The notes under the pieces: generated by a model
The model's database searches: none
What the model was told of the DNA's origin: nothing
What the model saw: the letters and a program-made list of their open reading frames with translations, nothing else
Translations under genes and position numbers: made by a program
Shown: positions 1-5,230 of the stretch, in pieces
How positions within the stretch are numbered: the first letter of the stretch is position 1
How the letters are laid out: every line of letters starts with the position of its first letter
DNA from: JAXGVG01 sp040773965
Lineage (GTDB): Bacteria; Pseudomonadota; Alphaproteobacteria; UBA9219
DNA length: 7,277 nucleotides
Direction: 5' to 3'
Assembly (NCBI GenBank): GCA_040773965.1
Contig: JAXGVG010000097.1
Coordinates: 1 to 7,277, forward strand

Positions 1-279
1 CTTTTTCCTTCTTTCCTTCAGGCGTTACCGGTCCGGCTTTCCCGGGCGCTGCCGTCCTTCCAATCGTCCTTTCCCGATCCTGACGCCTGCACGGCGCGGC
101 CTTTACAGGTGCGGTTGTCTGACGGCCCGCGCGCCCGCGTCAAAACCGAACAGGGGACCCCTACCCCATTACGGCCATGGGGCTTCGCCCTTTTGACCCG
201 GCCGCTTCTCCGGCCCGTCCCTTTCCACCGCACAAGGCCGCGCATCGTGCCCGGTCATTTAACGGAAAGGAACATCATC
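1..279. other. GC-rich non-coding leader upstream of the 69-aa gene
   Basis: I see no convincing gene here; the open frames on both strands have no recognisable protein and look like GC-rich shadows. The last 130 bases carry several short perfect hairpins: AGGGG-A-CCCCT at 152-162, CCCCAT/ATGGGG at 164-182 with a 7-base loop, and GGGC-TTC-GCCC at 180-190, which overlaps the previous one and so competes with it. The leader ends in a clear Shine-Dalgarno sequence (GGAAAGGAA, 264-272) before the ATG at 280. The alternative hairpins could form a structured 5' untranslated region, but no known riboswitch or RNA family is recognised and no promoter could be placed with confidence. If the window is part of a circle, this side also faces the upstream region of repA, where an origin might lie; no iterons are visible. 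Confidence 0.5.
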
Positions 280-489
280 ATGAACGACAACAGCAAACCC
301 AAACAAAAGCCGACCCACGAGCTCTTCGCCGTGAAAGAAGGCGCCGAAGGCAAGGCCTTCTGGACAAAGATCGGCGCCGCATGGCCGCACAAGGACGGCA
401 GGGGCTATTCGCTCAAGTTCGATTTCTACCCCGCCGATGGGCAAGCTGTTCAGCTTCGCGCCGTCAAGGCGAAAGGGGGTGACCACTGA
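280..489 (+). CDS. Small conserved hypothetical protein (69 aa), accessory-element type
   Basis: This encodes a 69-residue soluble protein of unknown function. The N-terminal 12 residues are polar and lysine-rich. The core reads as a compact beta fold, with FWTKIGAAWPHKDG at about residues 28-40 and then YSLKFDFYPADG at about 43-54. The pattern 'IGAAWPHKDGxGxxLxxDxxPxDG' is familiar from small uncharacterised proteins on alphaproteobacterial plasmids and integrative elements; that is recollection, not a search. An upstream in-frame GTG at 109 would give 126 residues, but the extra part is arginine/proline-rich shadow-like sequence. ATG 280 has a good SD (GGAAAGGAA, about 7 bases away) and starts where the familiar sequence starts. 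Its stop codon (487-489) overlaps the presumed start of the DUF3768 gene, and the next gene's SD lies within its last codons, so the two are very likely cotranscribed and translationally coupled. No signal peptide or membrane segment is seen. Confidence 0.82.
   Translation: MNDNSKPKQKPTHELFAVKEGAEGKAFWTKIGAAWPHKDGRGYSLKFDFYPADGQAVQLRAVKAKGGDH
473..482 (+). promoter_or_regulatory. Strong Shine-Dalgarno that sets a CTG start
   Basis: AAGGGGGTGA matches the anti-Shine-Dalgarno complement (AAGGAGGTGA) at 9 of 10 positions. It lies inside the last codons of the 69-aa gene. The G run ends six bases before CTG 486, an ideal spacing, and no ATG, GTG or TTG occurs in that frame before the conserved DUF3768 core. 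This site is the main argument for a CTG start. Confidence 0.75.
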
Positions 490-839
490 CCCCCGAACTC
501 GCCTCACTTGGCCTCGATGAGGTTGCCCGCATCCGTCACCTCAACGACAGCCTTCGCACGACGGGCGCCGGCGGCCGCATCTTCCTCACCTGCGGTCTCT
601 CGGCGCTGTCCCCCGAGGAGCAACATATCATCCTGCGGAAGGTTCGCGCTTTCGACGACTTCACCGAGGATAACGATCTTCACCGTGAGCACGACTTCGG
701 GTCCTTCATCCACGACGGCCGCAAAATCTTCTGGAAGATCGATTACTACGATCCTTCCATGGAATTCGGCAGCGAAGACCCTTCCGATGATGAGAAAACA
801 ACCCGCGTTCTCACCCTCATGCTGGCGGAGGAATACTGA
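486..839 (+). CDS. DUF3768 family protein (117 aa) with probable CTG start
   Basis: Read from CTG 486, this gives a 117-residue protein (MTPELASLGLDEVARIRHLN...). It carries the hallmarks of DUF3768, a family of unknown function common on alphaproteobacterial plasmids and genomic islands: an IRHLND-LR start of the domain (residues 16-24), GGRIFLTCGLSALS (29-42), the acidic block VRAFDDFTEDND (53-64), EHDFGSF (68-74), FWKIDYYD (82-89) and a C-terminal TTRVLTLMLAEEY. The whole domain is intact and the length is normal for the family. The frame is closed by TGA at 480-482 just upstream, and no ATG, GTG or TTG lies between that stop and the domain, so CTG is the only plausible start. It overlaps the upstream stop codon as CTGA and has a near-perfect SD. 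Standard gene callers would miss or truncate this gene. The family assignment is secure from the sequence pattern; no biochemical role is known to me. Confidence 0.85.
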   Translation: MTPELASLGLDEVARIRHLNDSLRTTGAGGRIFLTCGLSALSPEEQHIILRKVRAFDDFTEDNDLHREHDFGSFIHDGRKIFWKIDYYDPSMEFGSEDPSDDEKTTRVLTLMLAEEY

Positions 840-851
840 CGCCAAACAAAA

Positions 852-896
852 CCCGCCCGGGGTCATCCCCTGGGCGGGCCCTTCTTCTTCTTTTTC
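852..896. terminator. Bidirectional intrinsic terminator between convergent genes
   Basis: A strong hairpin spans 852-878: CCCGCCC (852-858) pairs with GGGCGGG (872-878), continued by GGGG (859-862) with CCCC (867-870) around a TCAT loop, with one bulged T at 871. On the + strand it is followed by a pyrimidine tract ending in TTTTT (891-895), which suits termination of the DUF3768 operon. Read on the - strand the hairpin is followed by TTTTGTTT, so it can also stop transcripts arriving from the chemoreceptor gene. Confidence 0.85.
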
Positions 897-983
897 CTAT
901 GTCCCCAATACGGTTGTTTTCGTGTACGCCCCCGCTCGCGTCGGGCATGATCCGTCCATACATACCTTAGAACACAGCGCCAC

Positions 984-2645
984 CTAGCTTGTCCGGACTC
1001 CAGCAAGGAACCCTTCAACCTCCTTGCGCAGCACTTCGGCGTTTTGCGCGAGTTCCCCCGCCGTTGACAGAACCTGCGTCGCCGCCGCGCCGGTTTGCGT
1101 CGCCGCTTGCGTTACGGAAACGATATTTTCGGAAACCGCTTGCGTGCCCTGGGAAGCCTGCTGAACGTTTCGGGAGATTTCTTGTGTCGCCGTGCCTTGT
1201 TCTTCTACTGCCGCCGCGATATTCGAGGAAATGTCGCGCACCTGATCGATGATTTCCGAAATCGACCGGATCGCGCCTACGGCATTATTCGTTTCGGCTT
1301 GAACGCCGGCAATCTGCGCGCCGATTTCCTCGGTCGCCTTGGCGGTCTGGTTCGCCAGCCCCTTCACTTCGCTGGCCACAACGGCAAAGCCTTTGCCAGC
1401 TTCGCCCGCGCGGGCGGCCTCGATTGTTGCGTTTAAGGCAAGCAGGTTGGTCTGCGCCGCAATTTGATTAATCAGCTCCACAACTTCGCCGATCTTGATG
1501 GAAGAAGCGGCGAGCTTTTCAACCGTTTCGCCTGTCCGCTTGCTTTCTTCGGCCGCTTTTTGCGCAATCCGCGCCGCATCCGCCACGCGGCCGCTGATCT
1601 CGCCTACGGAAGCCGAAAGCTCTTCGGTTGCCGTCGCGACCGTTCCCACGTTTGTGCTGGCCTGCGTGGAAGCCGCCGCGACGGAGGCCGCCTGCGTGCT
1701 TGTTTCCTGCGCGATCTGCTCCATGCTTTTGGCCGTAGCTTGCATTTCCGTCGATGAAGCCGCCACGCTCTTCACAATCCCCGTGATGCTGGTCTCGAAG
1801 GCGGCGGTGAGCTCTTCGATGTGTTTGGCTCTTTTCGCGCGCACTTCCTGCTCTTGGCGCGCTTCCTCTTCCAATTGTTTGGTCTTGATCGCGTTGTCCT
1901 TGAACGTCTGCATGGCTTTTGCCATCTGCCCGGTTTCATCCCTGTAGCCGGTTGCCGGTATGGAAACCTGAAGATTGCCGTTTGCCAATTCATTCATTGC
2001 GCTTGTCATCCCTCGAATGGGAGGAACAACGCTCTTGATTATAGCCCACGCGACCAAAAGACCGATAAAGAACGCGCCGATACCCTCAATGATCAACAGG
2101 TTGCGTTCGTCAACGAGGTTTGCACTCTGTTCTTCTTCGATTTTCTGGATGTCATCCGCATATTCCTTTTCCACTTCAGCCAGGCCGGATGACAGGGCAA
2201 ACCCTTTTTTCGAAAGCTCTCCGAACAAGGTTTCCCGTTGTTCCGAGCCCTTTTGCATCGACGCAATCTTGTTAAATATTTTCTGATAATCGCCCATGTC
2301 GTTTCTTATACCTTCGACTTTCTTTTTTCTCTCATCGCTTCTGATTAAACCCGCCCAAGTGTTTAGGTCTTTTAGCATATACTCGAAAATCTCATCCGCT
2401 TTCTCTTTGTGGCTTTCGCTGTCTCTGTCTATGAAGTACAGGACATTAACTCTCGCCTCTAAGAGATGCCTTATGGTTTCATTCCCATATGAAACGTTTG
2501 TTCTCAGACGGCTCGCTTCCGCATACTGTGACTCTATCTCATGTAAAGATAGAACGGCGTTGAAACATGTAAAAACGACCATCATCAAAACGACGGCGAA
2601 CCCGGCATACGTTCTGGTGCCTATTTTGAAGTTAGAGAGATTCAT
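984..2645 (-). CDS. Methyl-accepting chemotaxis protein (553 aa)
   Basis: This is a transmembrane chemoreceptor, expected to sit in the inner membrane and signal through CheW/CheA to control motility or a related pathway. Domains in order: a short cytoplasmic start, a membrane helix at about residues 13-35, an all-helical periplasmic sensor of about 150 residues (four-helix-bundle-like; ligand unknown), a second membrane helix at about 183-207, a HAMP linker to about 255, and a long coiled-coil signalling domain. The hairpin tip is clear (INQIAAQTNLLALNATIEAA at 392-411, then GKGFAVVASEVKGLANQT to about 434). Glutamine/alanine-rich flanking helices look like methylation regions. There is no CheR-tethering pentapeptide at the C-terminus. 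ATG 2645 is preferred over an upstream GTG at 2672 because AAAGGAG lies seven bases before it. It follows the 105-aa gene by 19 bases in a likely bicistron. No other chemotaxis gene is in the window, so it presumably plugs into host chemotaxis proteins. The 5' third is richer in A+T than the conserved signalling part. Confidence 0.95.
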   Translation of the reverse strand: MNLSNFKIGTRTYAGFAVVLMMVVFTCFNAVLSLHEIESQYAEASRLRTNVSYGNETIRHLLEARVNVLYFIDRDSESHKEKADEIFEYMLKDLNTWAGLIRSDERKKKVEGIRNDMGDYQKIFNKIASMQKGSEQRETLFGELSKKGFALSSGLAEVEKEYADDIQKIEEEQSANLVDERNLLIIEGIGAFFIGLLVAWAIIKSVVPPIRGMTSAMNELANGNLQVSIPATGYRDETGQMAKAMQTFKDNAIKTKQLEEEARQEQEVRAKRAKHIEELTAAFETSITGIVKSVAASSTEMQATAKSMEQIAQETSTQAASVAAASTQASTNVGTVATATEELSASVGEISGRVADAARIAQKAAEESKRTGETVEKLAASSIKIGEVVELINQIAAQTNLLALNATIEAARAGEAGKGFAVVASEVKGLANQTAKATEEIGAQIAGVQAETNNAVGAIRSISEIIDQVRDISSNIAAAVEEQGTATQEISRNVQQASQGTQAVSENIVSVTQAATQTGAAATQVLSTAGELAQNAEVLRKEVEGFLAGVRTS

Positions 2646-2664
2646 GGGGCGACTCCTTTTTTGA

Positions 2665-2982
2665 TTAGTCACGTGTAAGTCTGCGGGGCGTCGTCGTGGA
2701 GGCTTTGCTTTCTTGATCGTACTCTTTCAAGAGAGACTGATCGAGAACGTCCAGCTCAGTCTTCAGTATTTTATGCTGGGCCGAAAGTTCCGAAATAAGT
2801 TGCTCTATGCACTTATTTTGAGGCGTCTGGTCGAGGAGCCGTTGCAGTTTATCCAACACCGTCAAAAACCTTATGGTGAGAAAAGATATCTTCTCACCAT
2901 GGTTCAGCAGGGACTTCTCTTCTTGTGGCTCGGATTTGTTCATGAATTTAAAACGTAAACCCTGTTGCAGGGCAGTTGACAA
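2665..2982 (-). CDS. Small helical protein upstream of the chemoreceptor (105 aa)
   Basis: I do not recognise this protein. From the TTG at 2982 it is 105 residues, with AAAGGA five bases upstream of the TTG. An ATG at 2943 would give 92 residues but has no obvious SD, so TTG is preferred. The sequence is polar and almost wholly helical by inspection, with leucine-rich heptad-like stretches (ISFLTIRFLTVLDKLQRLLD at about 33-52, and ELSAQHKILKTELDVLDQSL at about 65-84), so it may form a coiled coil or helical bundle. There is no signal peptide or membrane segment. Its only neighbour on the strand is the chemoreceptor, 19 bases downstream, and three 26-bp tandem repeats lie just upstream. A role as a receptor-associated or regulatory partner is possible but rests on position alone. 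Its sequence is distinctly A+T-rich compared with the partition and replication genes. Confidence 0.7.
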   Translation of the reverse strand: MSTALQQGLRFKFMNKSEPQEEKSLLNHGEKISFLTIRFLTVLDKLQRLLDQTPQNKCIEQLISELSAQHKILKTELDVLDQSLLKEYDQESKASTTTPRRLTRD

Positions 2983-3005
2983 GAATATCCTTTATTTTTG
3001 GTTAG

Positions 3006-3083
3006 GAACCACTTTAAAAATGGTTAACAAAGAATCACTCTAAAAAGGGCTAATAAAGAATCATTCTAAAAAGGTTTCATAAA
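3006..3083. repeat. Three tandem 26-bp imperfect direct repeats
   Basis: Three contiguous copies lie at 3006-3031, 3032-3057 and 3058-3083, each of the form GAAyCAyTyTAAAAAkGk... ending in AWAAA or ACAAA. Units 2 and 3 are the closest pair; unit 1 is more diverged and contains a short inverted repeat, AACCA(N9)TGGTT at 3007-3025. The array ends about 23 bases upstream of the TTG start of the 105-aa gene, in its promoter region as read on the - strand. Binding sites for a transcription regulator are the simplest reading. Iterons for a replication protein are the alternative, but the rep gene is over 3 kb away. Confidence 0.75.
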
Positions 3084-3373
3084 AGTTAGTTTCCGTAAGC
3101 GGTTTGTGGTTTTATTGTAACAGACGGGCCTTTTCATCACGAATCGCCTAAACGTTTATGGCTCCTGATTGAGTCCATGGCGACACAGCGTACCCCGTTC
3201 CCTTCATCTCTTGATCAATAAGACTCCCTGAAGACTCTCTGCCATAGCCGTTTCACACCGAACGAGCGCTATTCTTGCCCTCCTTATGGAGGCCTTTTGC
3301 GCCGCCCACGGCCCGGAAGCCGCGCCCCTACCTGTCAGCGCCTTGCCGGAAGCCCGTGACGCCCCCGATAAAG
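3084..3373. other. Intergenic region without a recognisable gene
   Basis: This stretch lies between the 26-bp repeats and the first octad array. I see no gene with a credible SD and no RNA gene. It changes from A+T-rich near 3084-3130 to GC-rich near 3295-3370. A small hairpin, CCTCC-TTAT-GGAGG (3279-3292), is followed by CCTTTTGC, which is weakly terminator-like on the + strand, but there is no + strand gene before it. Two stretches around 3310-3365 share a GGAAGCC-plus-C-run pattern, too short to call a repeat. Confidence 0.4.
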
Positions 3374-3413
3374 CATAAGATTATGATCCTATGATATTAT
3401 GAGACCATAAGGC
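3374..3413 (+). repeat. Octad array A: five tandem YATRANNN repeats
   Basis: Five 8-bp units stand end to end in perfect register, starting at 3374, 3382, 3390, 3398 and 3406. All five begin YATRA (for example TATGATCC and CATAAGGC). It is the same motif and orientation as the arrays upstream of and inside the partition operon. It sits 45 bp beyond the 3' end of the zeta-like gene. The likely role is a binding site or accessory centromere for the RHH protein encoded at 5952-6203. Confidence 0.85.
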
Positions 3414-3422
3414 AGGATAAAG

Positions 3423-3448
3423 CCCACCCTGACGAAAAATCAGGAGGG
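3423..3448 (-). terminator. Possible terminator of the zeta-like operon
   Basis: Eleven bases past the zeta-like stop codon, the - strand can form a hairpin: CCCTCCTGA (3448-3440) pairs with TCAGGGTGGG (3432-3423) around a T-rich loop, with one G-T pair and one bulge. The sequence that follows (CTTTATCC) is only weakly T-rich, so efficiency is doubtful. Confidence 0.45.
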
Positions 3449-3458
3449 TTTGCGCGAT

Positions 3459-4112
3459 CTACAGGTGAGGTTTTGGATTATAAGGCCTGATTTTCTGTAA
3501 AGAGTGTATGGCTTTGTCAATAAACGGATTACAGCCCTTTACTTTATGAACGAGTTTCTTGCCGACTTCTTTTACAGCCACCAGCACGGCCTTTTCCTTT
3601 GGTCCGGAGTTATCAAAGGCAAGCAGCTTGTCGGCGTGCTGCCCGAACCATATCAAGTTTTCATGCGCTCTTTTGTAACGATCCAGCGCCGTTTGTTCTT
3701 CCACGTTGTGGCCCCCTTCCGCGACGCGATCTTTAATGCGGTCGAGGATCAGTCCAGGCGGATGAACCGACACAAAAGTCAGACCAATATTATAGCCCCG
3801 CGCCTTGGCTTCAAGAACGTCATCGCGATACTTTGTTGAAGAAAGCACCGTTTCCACGAAGATATAAGGCTTGCCTTCGGCTATGCGCTTGATAAGTTCG
3901 GCGTCGATTTCTTGCGCCGCTTGCAGGTTTAATTCTCGCTCCGGCCGATCTGGAAATTGCTTTCTGAGTTCCGCCGTTCTTTCATCGGCGTTCAGTTTAA
4001 TGATTTCGCAGGCGAGAACGCCAGAGGCTTGAAGGTCGGCGATCATCTTCGCCGTATAGGTGGATTTTCCCGCGCCGTTAGGGCCTGCAATAAGCCAAAG
4101 CCACTGTGTCAT
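3459..4112 (-). CDS. Zeta-toxin-like P-loop kinase (217 aa)
   Basis: This is a P-loop ATPase/kinase of the zeta toxin group. The Walker A motif GPNGAGKST is at residues 10-18 (K16, S17). Other family landmarks follow in order: NADE at 41-44, where zeta proteins carry the acidic residue thought to act as catalytic base (D43 here), IFVETVLSS at 84-92, LDRIKDRVAEGGHNV at 123-137 and RYKRAHENLIW at 145-155; the arginines R125, R129, R145 and R148 are candidates for phosphate contacts. Characterised zeta toxins phosphorylate UDP-N-acetylglucosamine and block cell-wall synthesis. Whether this shorter Gram-negative type uses the same substrate cannot be told from sequence. The start at 4112 lies 14 bases after the stop of the preceding small gene, with GGGG about six bases upstream. 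The C-terminal 40 residues are basic and less family-like. The pairing with a small upstream gene and the position between two plasmid-partition repeat arrays support a plasmid-maintenance (toxin) role. Confidence 0.85.
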   Translation of the reverse strand: MTQWLWLIAGPNGAGKSTYTAKMIADLQASGVLACEIIKLNADERTAELRKQFPDRPERELNLQAAQEIDAELIKRIAEGKPYIFVETVLSSTKYRDDVLEAKARGYNIGLTFVSVHPPGLILDRIKDRVAEGGHNVEEQTALDRYKRAHENLIWFGQHADKLLAFDNSGPKEKAVLVAVKEVGKKLVHKVKGCNPFIDKAIHSLQKIRPYNPKPHL

Positions 4113-4126
4113 TCAGGCCCCGATTG

Positions 4127-4345
4127 TCATCCATTGGTTTTTTCAGGCTTAAACACTATACGGCCATCAGGTTTTATTACGGCAAGCCGACCATCGACGG
4201 CGCACGGGGAATCTTGCCCTTTGAGGCGTTGACGCTCCCGGACTTCCTTTATGGCCTCGTTAAAGGACTTCTCGGCGAGCACGGTATATTCCGGCCCGAA
4301 CGGGTCACGTTCTTCCGTCTTCTTGGCTGATTGCTTCTTGGCCAT
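4127..4345 (-). CDS. Putative antitoxin partner of the zeta-like kinase (72 aa)
   Basis: This is a small acidic/basic protein encoded directly upstream of the zeta-like gene. The N-terminus (MAKKQSAKKTEER) is lysine-rich. It is followed by a helix with FNEAIKEVRERQRLKG (about 28-43) and a short beta-like C-terminus, VDGRLAVIKPDGRIVFKP (50-67). This build, an 'AF-EAI--V--RQ' helix followed by a '-DG-L----PDG-I' tail, recalls the small proteins usually found before Gram-negative zeta-like kinases, which suggests an antitoxin; this is context plus recollection. ATG 4345 has GAGGGG about six bases upstream. An in-frame ATG at 4450, with AAGGTG at good spacing, would give 107 residues; the added 35 residues come from A+T-rich sequence unlike the rest and may be leader, but this longer start cannot be excluded. 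The gene and the kinase gene form a two-gene operon. Confidence 0.7.
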   Translation of the reverse strand: MAKKQSAKKTEERDPFGPEYTVLAEKSFNEAIKEVRERQRLKGQDSPCAVDGRLAVIKPDGRIVFKPEKTNG

Positions 4346-4450
4346 GGCATCCCCTCTTGAGCGATCAATCTTTATTGTCGCTTTTTGGAAAGCCAACCGC
4401 AAGTGTTGGATTAAATCAAAATTAACTAAAGATGGTCCGTCGAACAGCAT

Positions 4451-4614
4451 GTAACACCTTGAAATACCGTTTAGTATTTATTATCCAAATATATCGTGTA
4501 GCCCATTATGAAACTAATTACCTAAACTTCCCTTAATCGCTTCCATCTTTCCTCTTTTTCTCTGCGCCTCTATTTCCGCACTTCTTTAAGCTTGGCCAGC
4601 CCAGCCCTTAAGAG
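4451..4614. other. A+T-rich presumed promoter region of the zeta-like module
   Basis: No gene is seen. The stretch contrasts sharply with the GC-rich sequence after 4655 and is where the promoter of the leftward toxin module should lie, since octad array B abuts its far side. On the - strand several weak -35/-10-like pairs can be drawn, none convincing. It contains the inverted repeat listed at 4462-4479. Confidence 0.4.
4462..4479. repeat. Inverted repeat upstream of the toxin module
   Basis: AAATAC (4462-4467) and GTATTT (4474-4479) form a perfect 6-bp inverted repeat with a 6-bp spacer. It lies about 12 bp upstream of the alternative ATG at 4450 and about 117 bp upstream of the preferred start at 4345. 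It could be an operator for autoregulation of the module, but arms this short and A+T-rich can arise by chance. Confidence 0.4.
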
Positions 4615-4654
4615 CATAATCTTATGATGTCATGATCTTATGAAGCCATAAAAA
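4615..4654 (+). repeat. Octad array B: five tandem YATRANNN repeats
   Basis: Five 8-bp units run in exact register from 4615, 4623, 4631, 4639 and 4647. All begin YATRA (for example TATGATGT and CATGATCT), which is the same consensus and orientation as array A. The array stands at the boundary between the A+T-rich region before the zeta-like module and the GC-rich leader of the 66-aa gene, so it could serve either neighbour. Together with array A it brackets the toxin module. Confidence 0.85.
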
Positions 4655-4783
4655 CAGGTTTGCATAACCCGGCGAACCCGTCTTCGCCATGCGGGCCACG
4701 CCGGGCCGGGTGCTATTCGTCAAGACTCACCGAGCCCGCGAGCGGTCTCGGCCATCCGGTAACGCCCCCTTTCGCAAGAACTA

Positions 4784-4798
4784 AGGGGCTCTGCCCCT
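4784..4798. repeat. Perfect 6-bp hairpin AGGGGC-TCT-GCCCCT
   Basis: AGGGGC (4784-4789) pairs with GCCCCT (4793-4798) across a three-base loop. No T-run follows on either strand, so it is not a standard intrinsic terminator. It begins a run of structured sequence that extends to 4964. Confidence 0.6.
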
Positions 4799-4803
4799 CG
4801 CGC

Positions 4804-4911
4804 GGTCAAGGGTGAAGGCTATAAAGCCCGAGAGGCGGGGTGTCCCCGGCCTTCCGCGCCTTCAGCTTGTGCAGGCCGGGCGATCCCCCTCCCCGCCCCT
4901 CGCCCTTGACC
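4804..4911 (+). other. Nested inverted repeats: large structured leader element
   Basis: Three complementary pairs are strictly nested, so the region can fold as one long stem. The outer pair is GGTCAAGGG (4804-4812) with CCCTTGACC (4903-4911), 9 of 9. The middle pair is GAGGCGGGG (4832-4840) with CCCCGCC..TC (4891-4901, two bases bulged). The inner pair is CCCGGCCT (4845-4852) with AGGCCGGG (4873-4880), 8 of 8, around a 20-base loop. The 19 bases between the outer and middle left arms hold a small hairpin of their own (GGCT-ATAA-AGCC, 4817-4828), which would give a three-way junction. No gene is seen here. It could be a structured 5' leader, a small RNA, or a DNA cruciform; no known RNA family is recognised. 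Confidence 0.5.
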
Positions 4912-4939
4912 TTGCTACCCCCGGTCTCGCCGACGGCAA

Positions 4940-4964
4940 GGGTTGCATGAAAGCCATGCAACCC
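4940..4964 (+). promoter_or_regulatory. 10-bp perfect hairpin in front of the 66-aa gene
   Basis: GGGTTGCATG (4940-4949) pairs perfectly with CATGCAACCC (4955-4964) around the loop AAAGC. It ends about 9 bases before the SD-like AGAGGAAA (4973-4980) of the gene at 4989. It may be a translational control element or a protein-binding dyad. The lack of a following T-run argues against a terminator. Confidence 0.6.
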
Positions 4965-4988
4965 GAAACCAAAGAGGAAACCCACACC

Positions 4989-5189
4989 ATGGCCCGCCCT
5001 CGCTTTATCGACATCGACGGCCGCCGCTACCTTTGGCGCGACTTGCTCCAACTATACCGCGCCCAGCGTCAACCAGCCGCAGAGCAGCCAGCCCTTTTTC
5101 TCCTTCGCGACGATTGCCGCCCGCCTGGCGAACGTAACGCCGCCGAACGCTACCGCGAGCCGAGCCTTTTCGCCCAGCTCGACGGCTAG
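4989..5189 (+). CDS. Small conserved hypothetical protein (66 aa), 'DGRRYLWRDL' type
   Basis: This encodes a 66-residue protein of unknown function, MARPRFIDIDGRRYLWRDLL at the N-terminus, then a helical arginine/glutamine-rich middle (LYRAQRQPAAEQPALF, about 22-37), LLRDDCRPPGER (38-49) and a C-terminal RYREPSLFAQL (54-64). The combination IDIDGRRYLWRDL / ALFxLRxDCRPxxER / RYxEPSLF is familiar from small uncharacterised proteins carried by alphaproteobacterial plasmids; this is recollection rather than a search. In-frame ATGs upstream at 4812 and 4947 would lengthen it, but they lie inside the structured leader and add low-complexity sequence, whereas ATG 4989 has an SD-like AGAGGAAA 8 bases before it and matches the familiar N-terminus. 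There is no signal peptide or membrane segment. It is followed by 41 bases and then the octad array that leads parA. Confidence 0.8.
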   Translation: MARPRFIDIDGRRYLWRDLLQLYRAQRQPAAEQPALFLLRDDCRPPGERNAAERYREPSLFAQLDG

Positions 5190-5230
5190 GCGTTTTTACC
5201 CTTCCCGAATCAAGAAAAATCTTTTCTTAT

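Noticed and set aside
109..279. N-terminal extension of the 69-aa gene from GTG 109
   Set aside because: The added sequence is arginine/proline-rich, lies over hairpins, and ATG 280 has a better SD and a sensible protein start.
950..966. Further octad units near CATGATCC and CATACATA
   Set aside because: They are not in 8-bp register and only isolated AT-rich words are present; no array can be built.
1495..1947. Open frames on the + strand within the chemoreceptor gene
   Set aside because: They lie opposite the conserved signalling domain and translate to alanine/serine/arginine-rich sequence with no recognisable fold; typical antisense shadows.
3033..3039. Match to the omega heptad (WATCACW) in the 26-bp repeats
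   Set aside because: AATCACT occurs only in the middle unit and is not conserved in the other two, so it is probably chance.
3279..3300. Intrinsic terminator CCTCC-TTAT-GGAGG on the + strand
   Set aside because: The stem has only five pairs, the T-run is four bases and interrupted from the stem, and there is no + strand gene upstream to terminate.
3374..3413. CRISPR-like array
   Set aside because: The units are 8 bp and contiguous with no spacers, so this is a tandem operator-type repeat.
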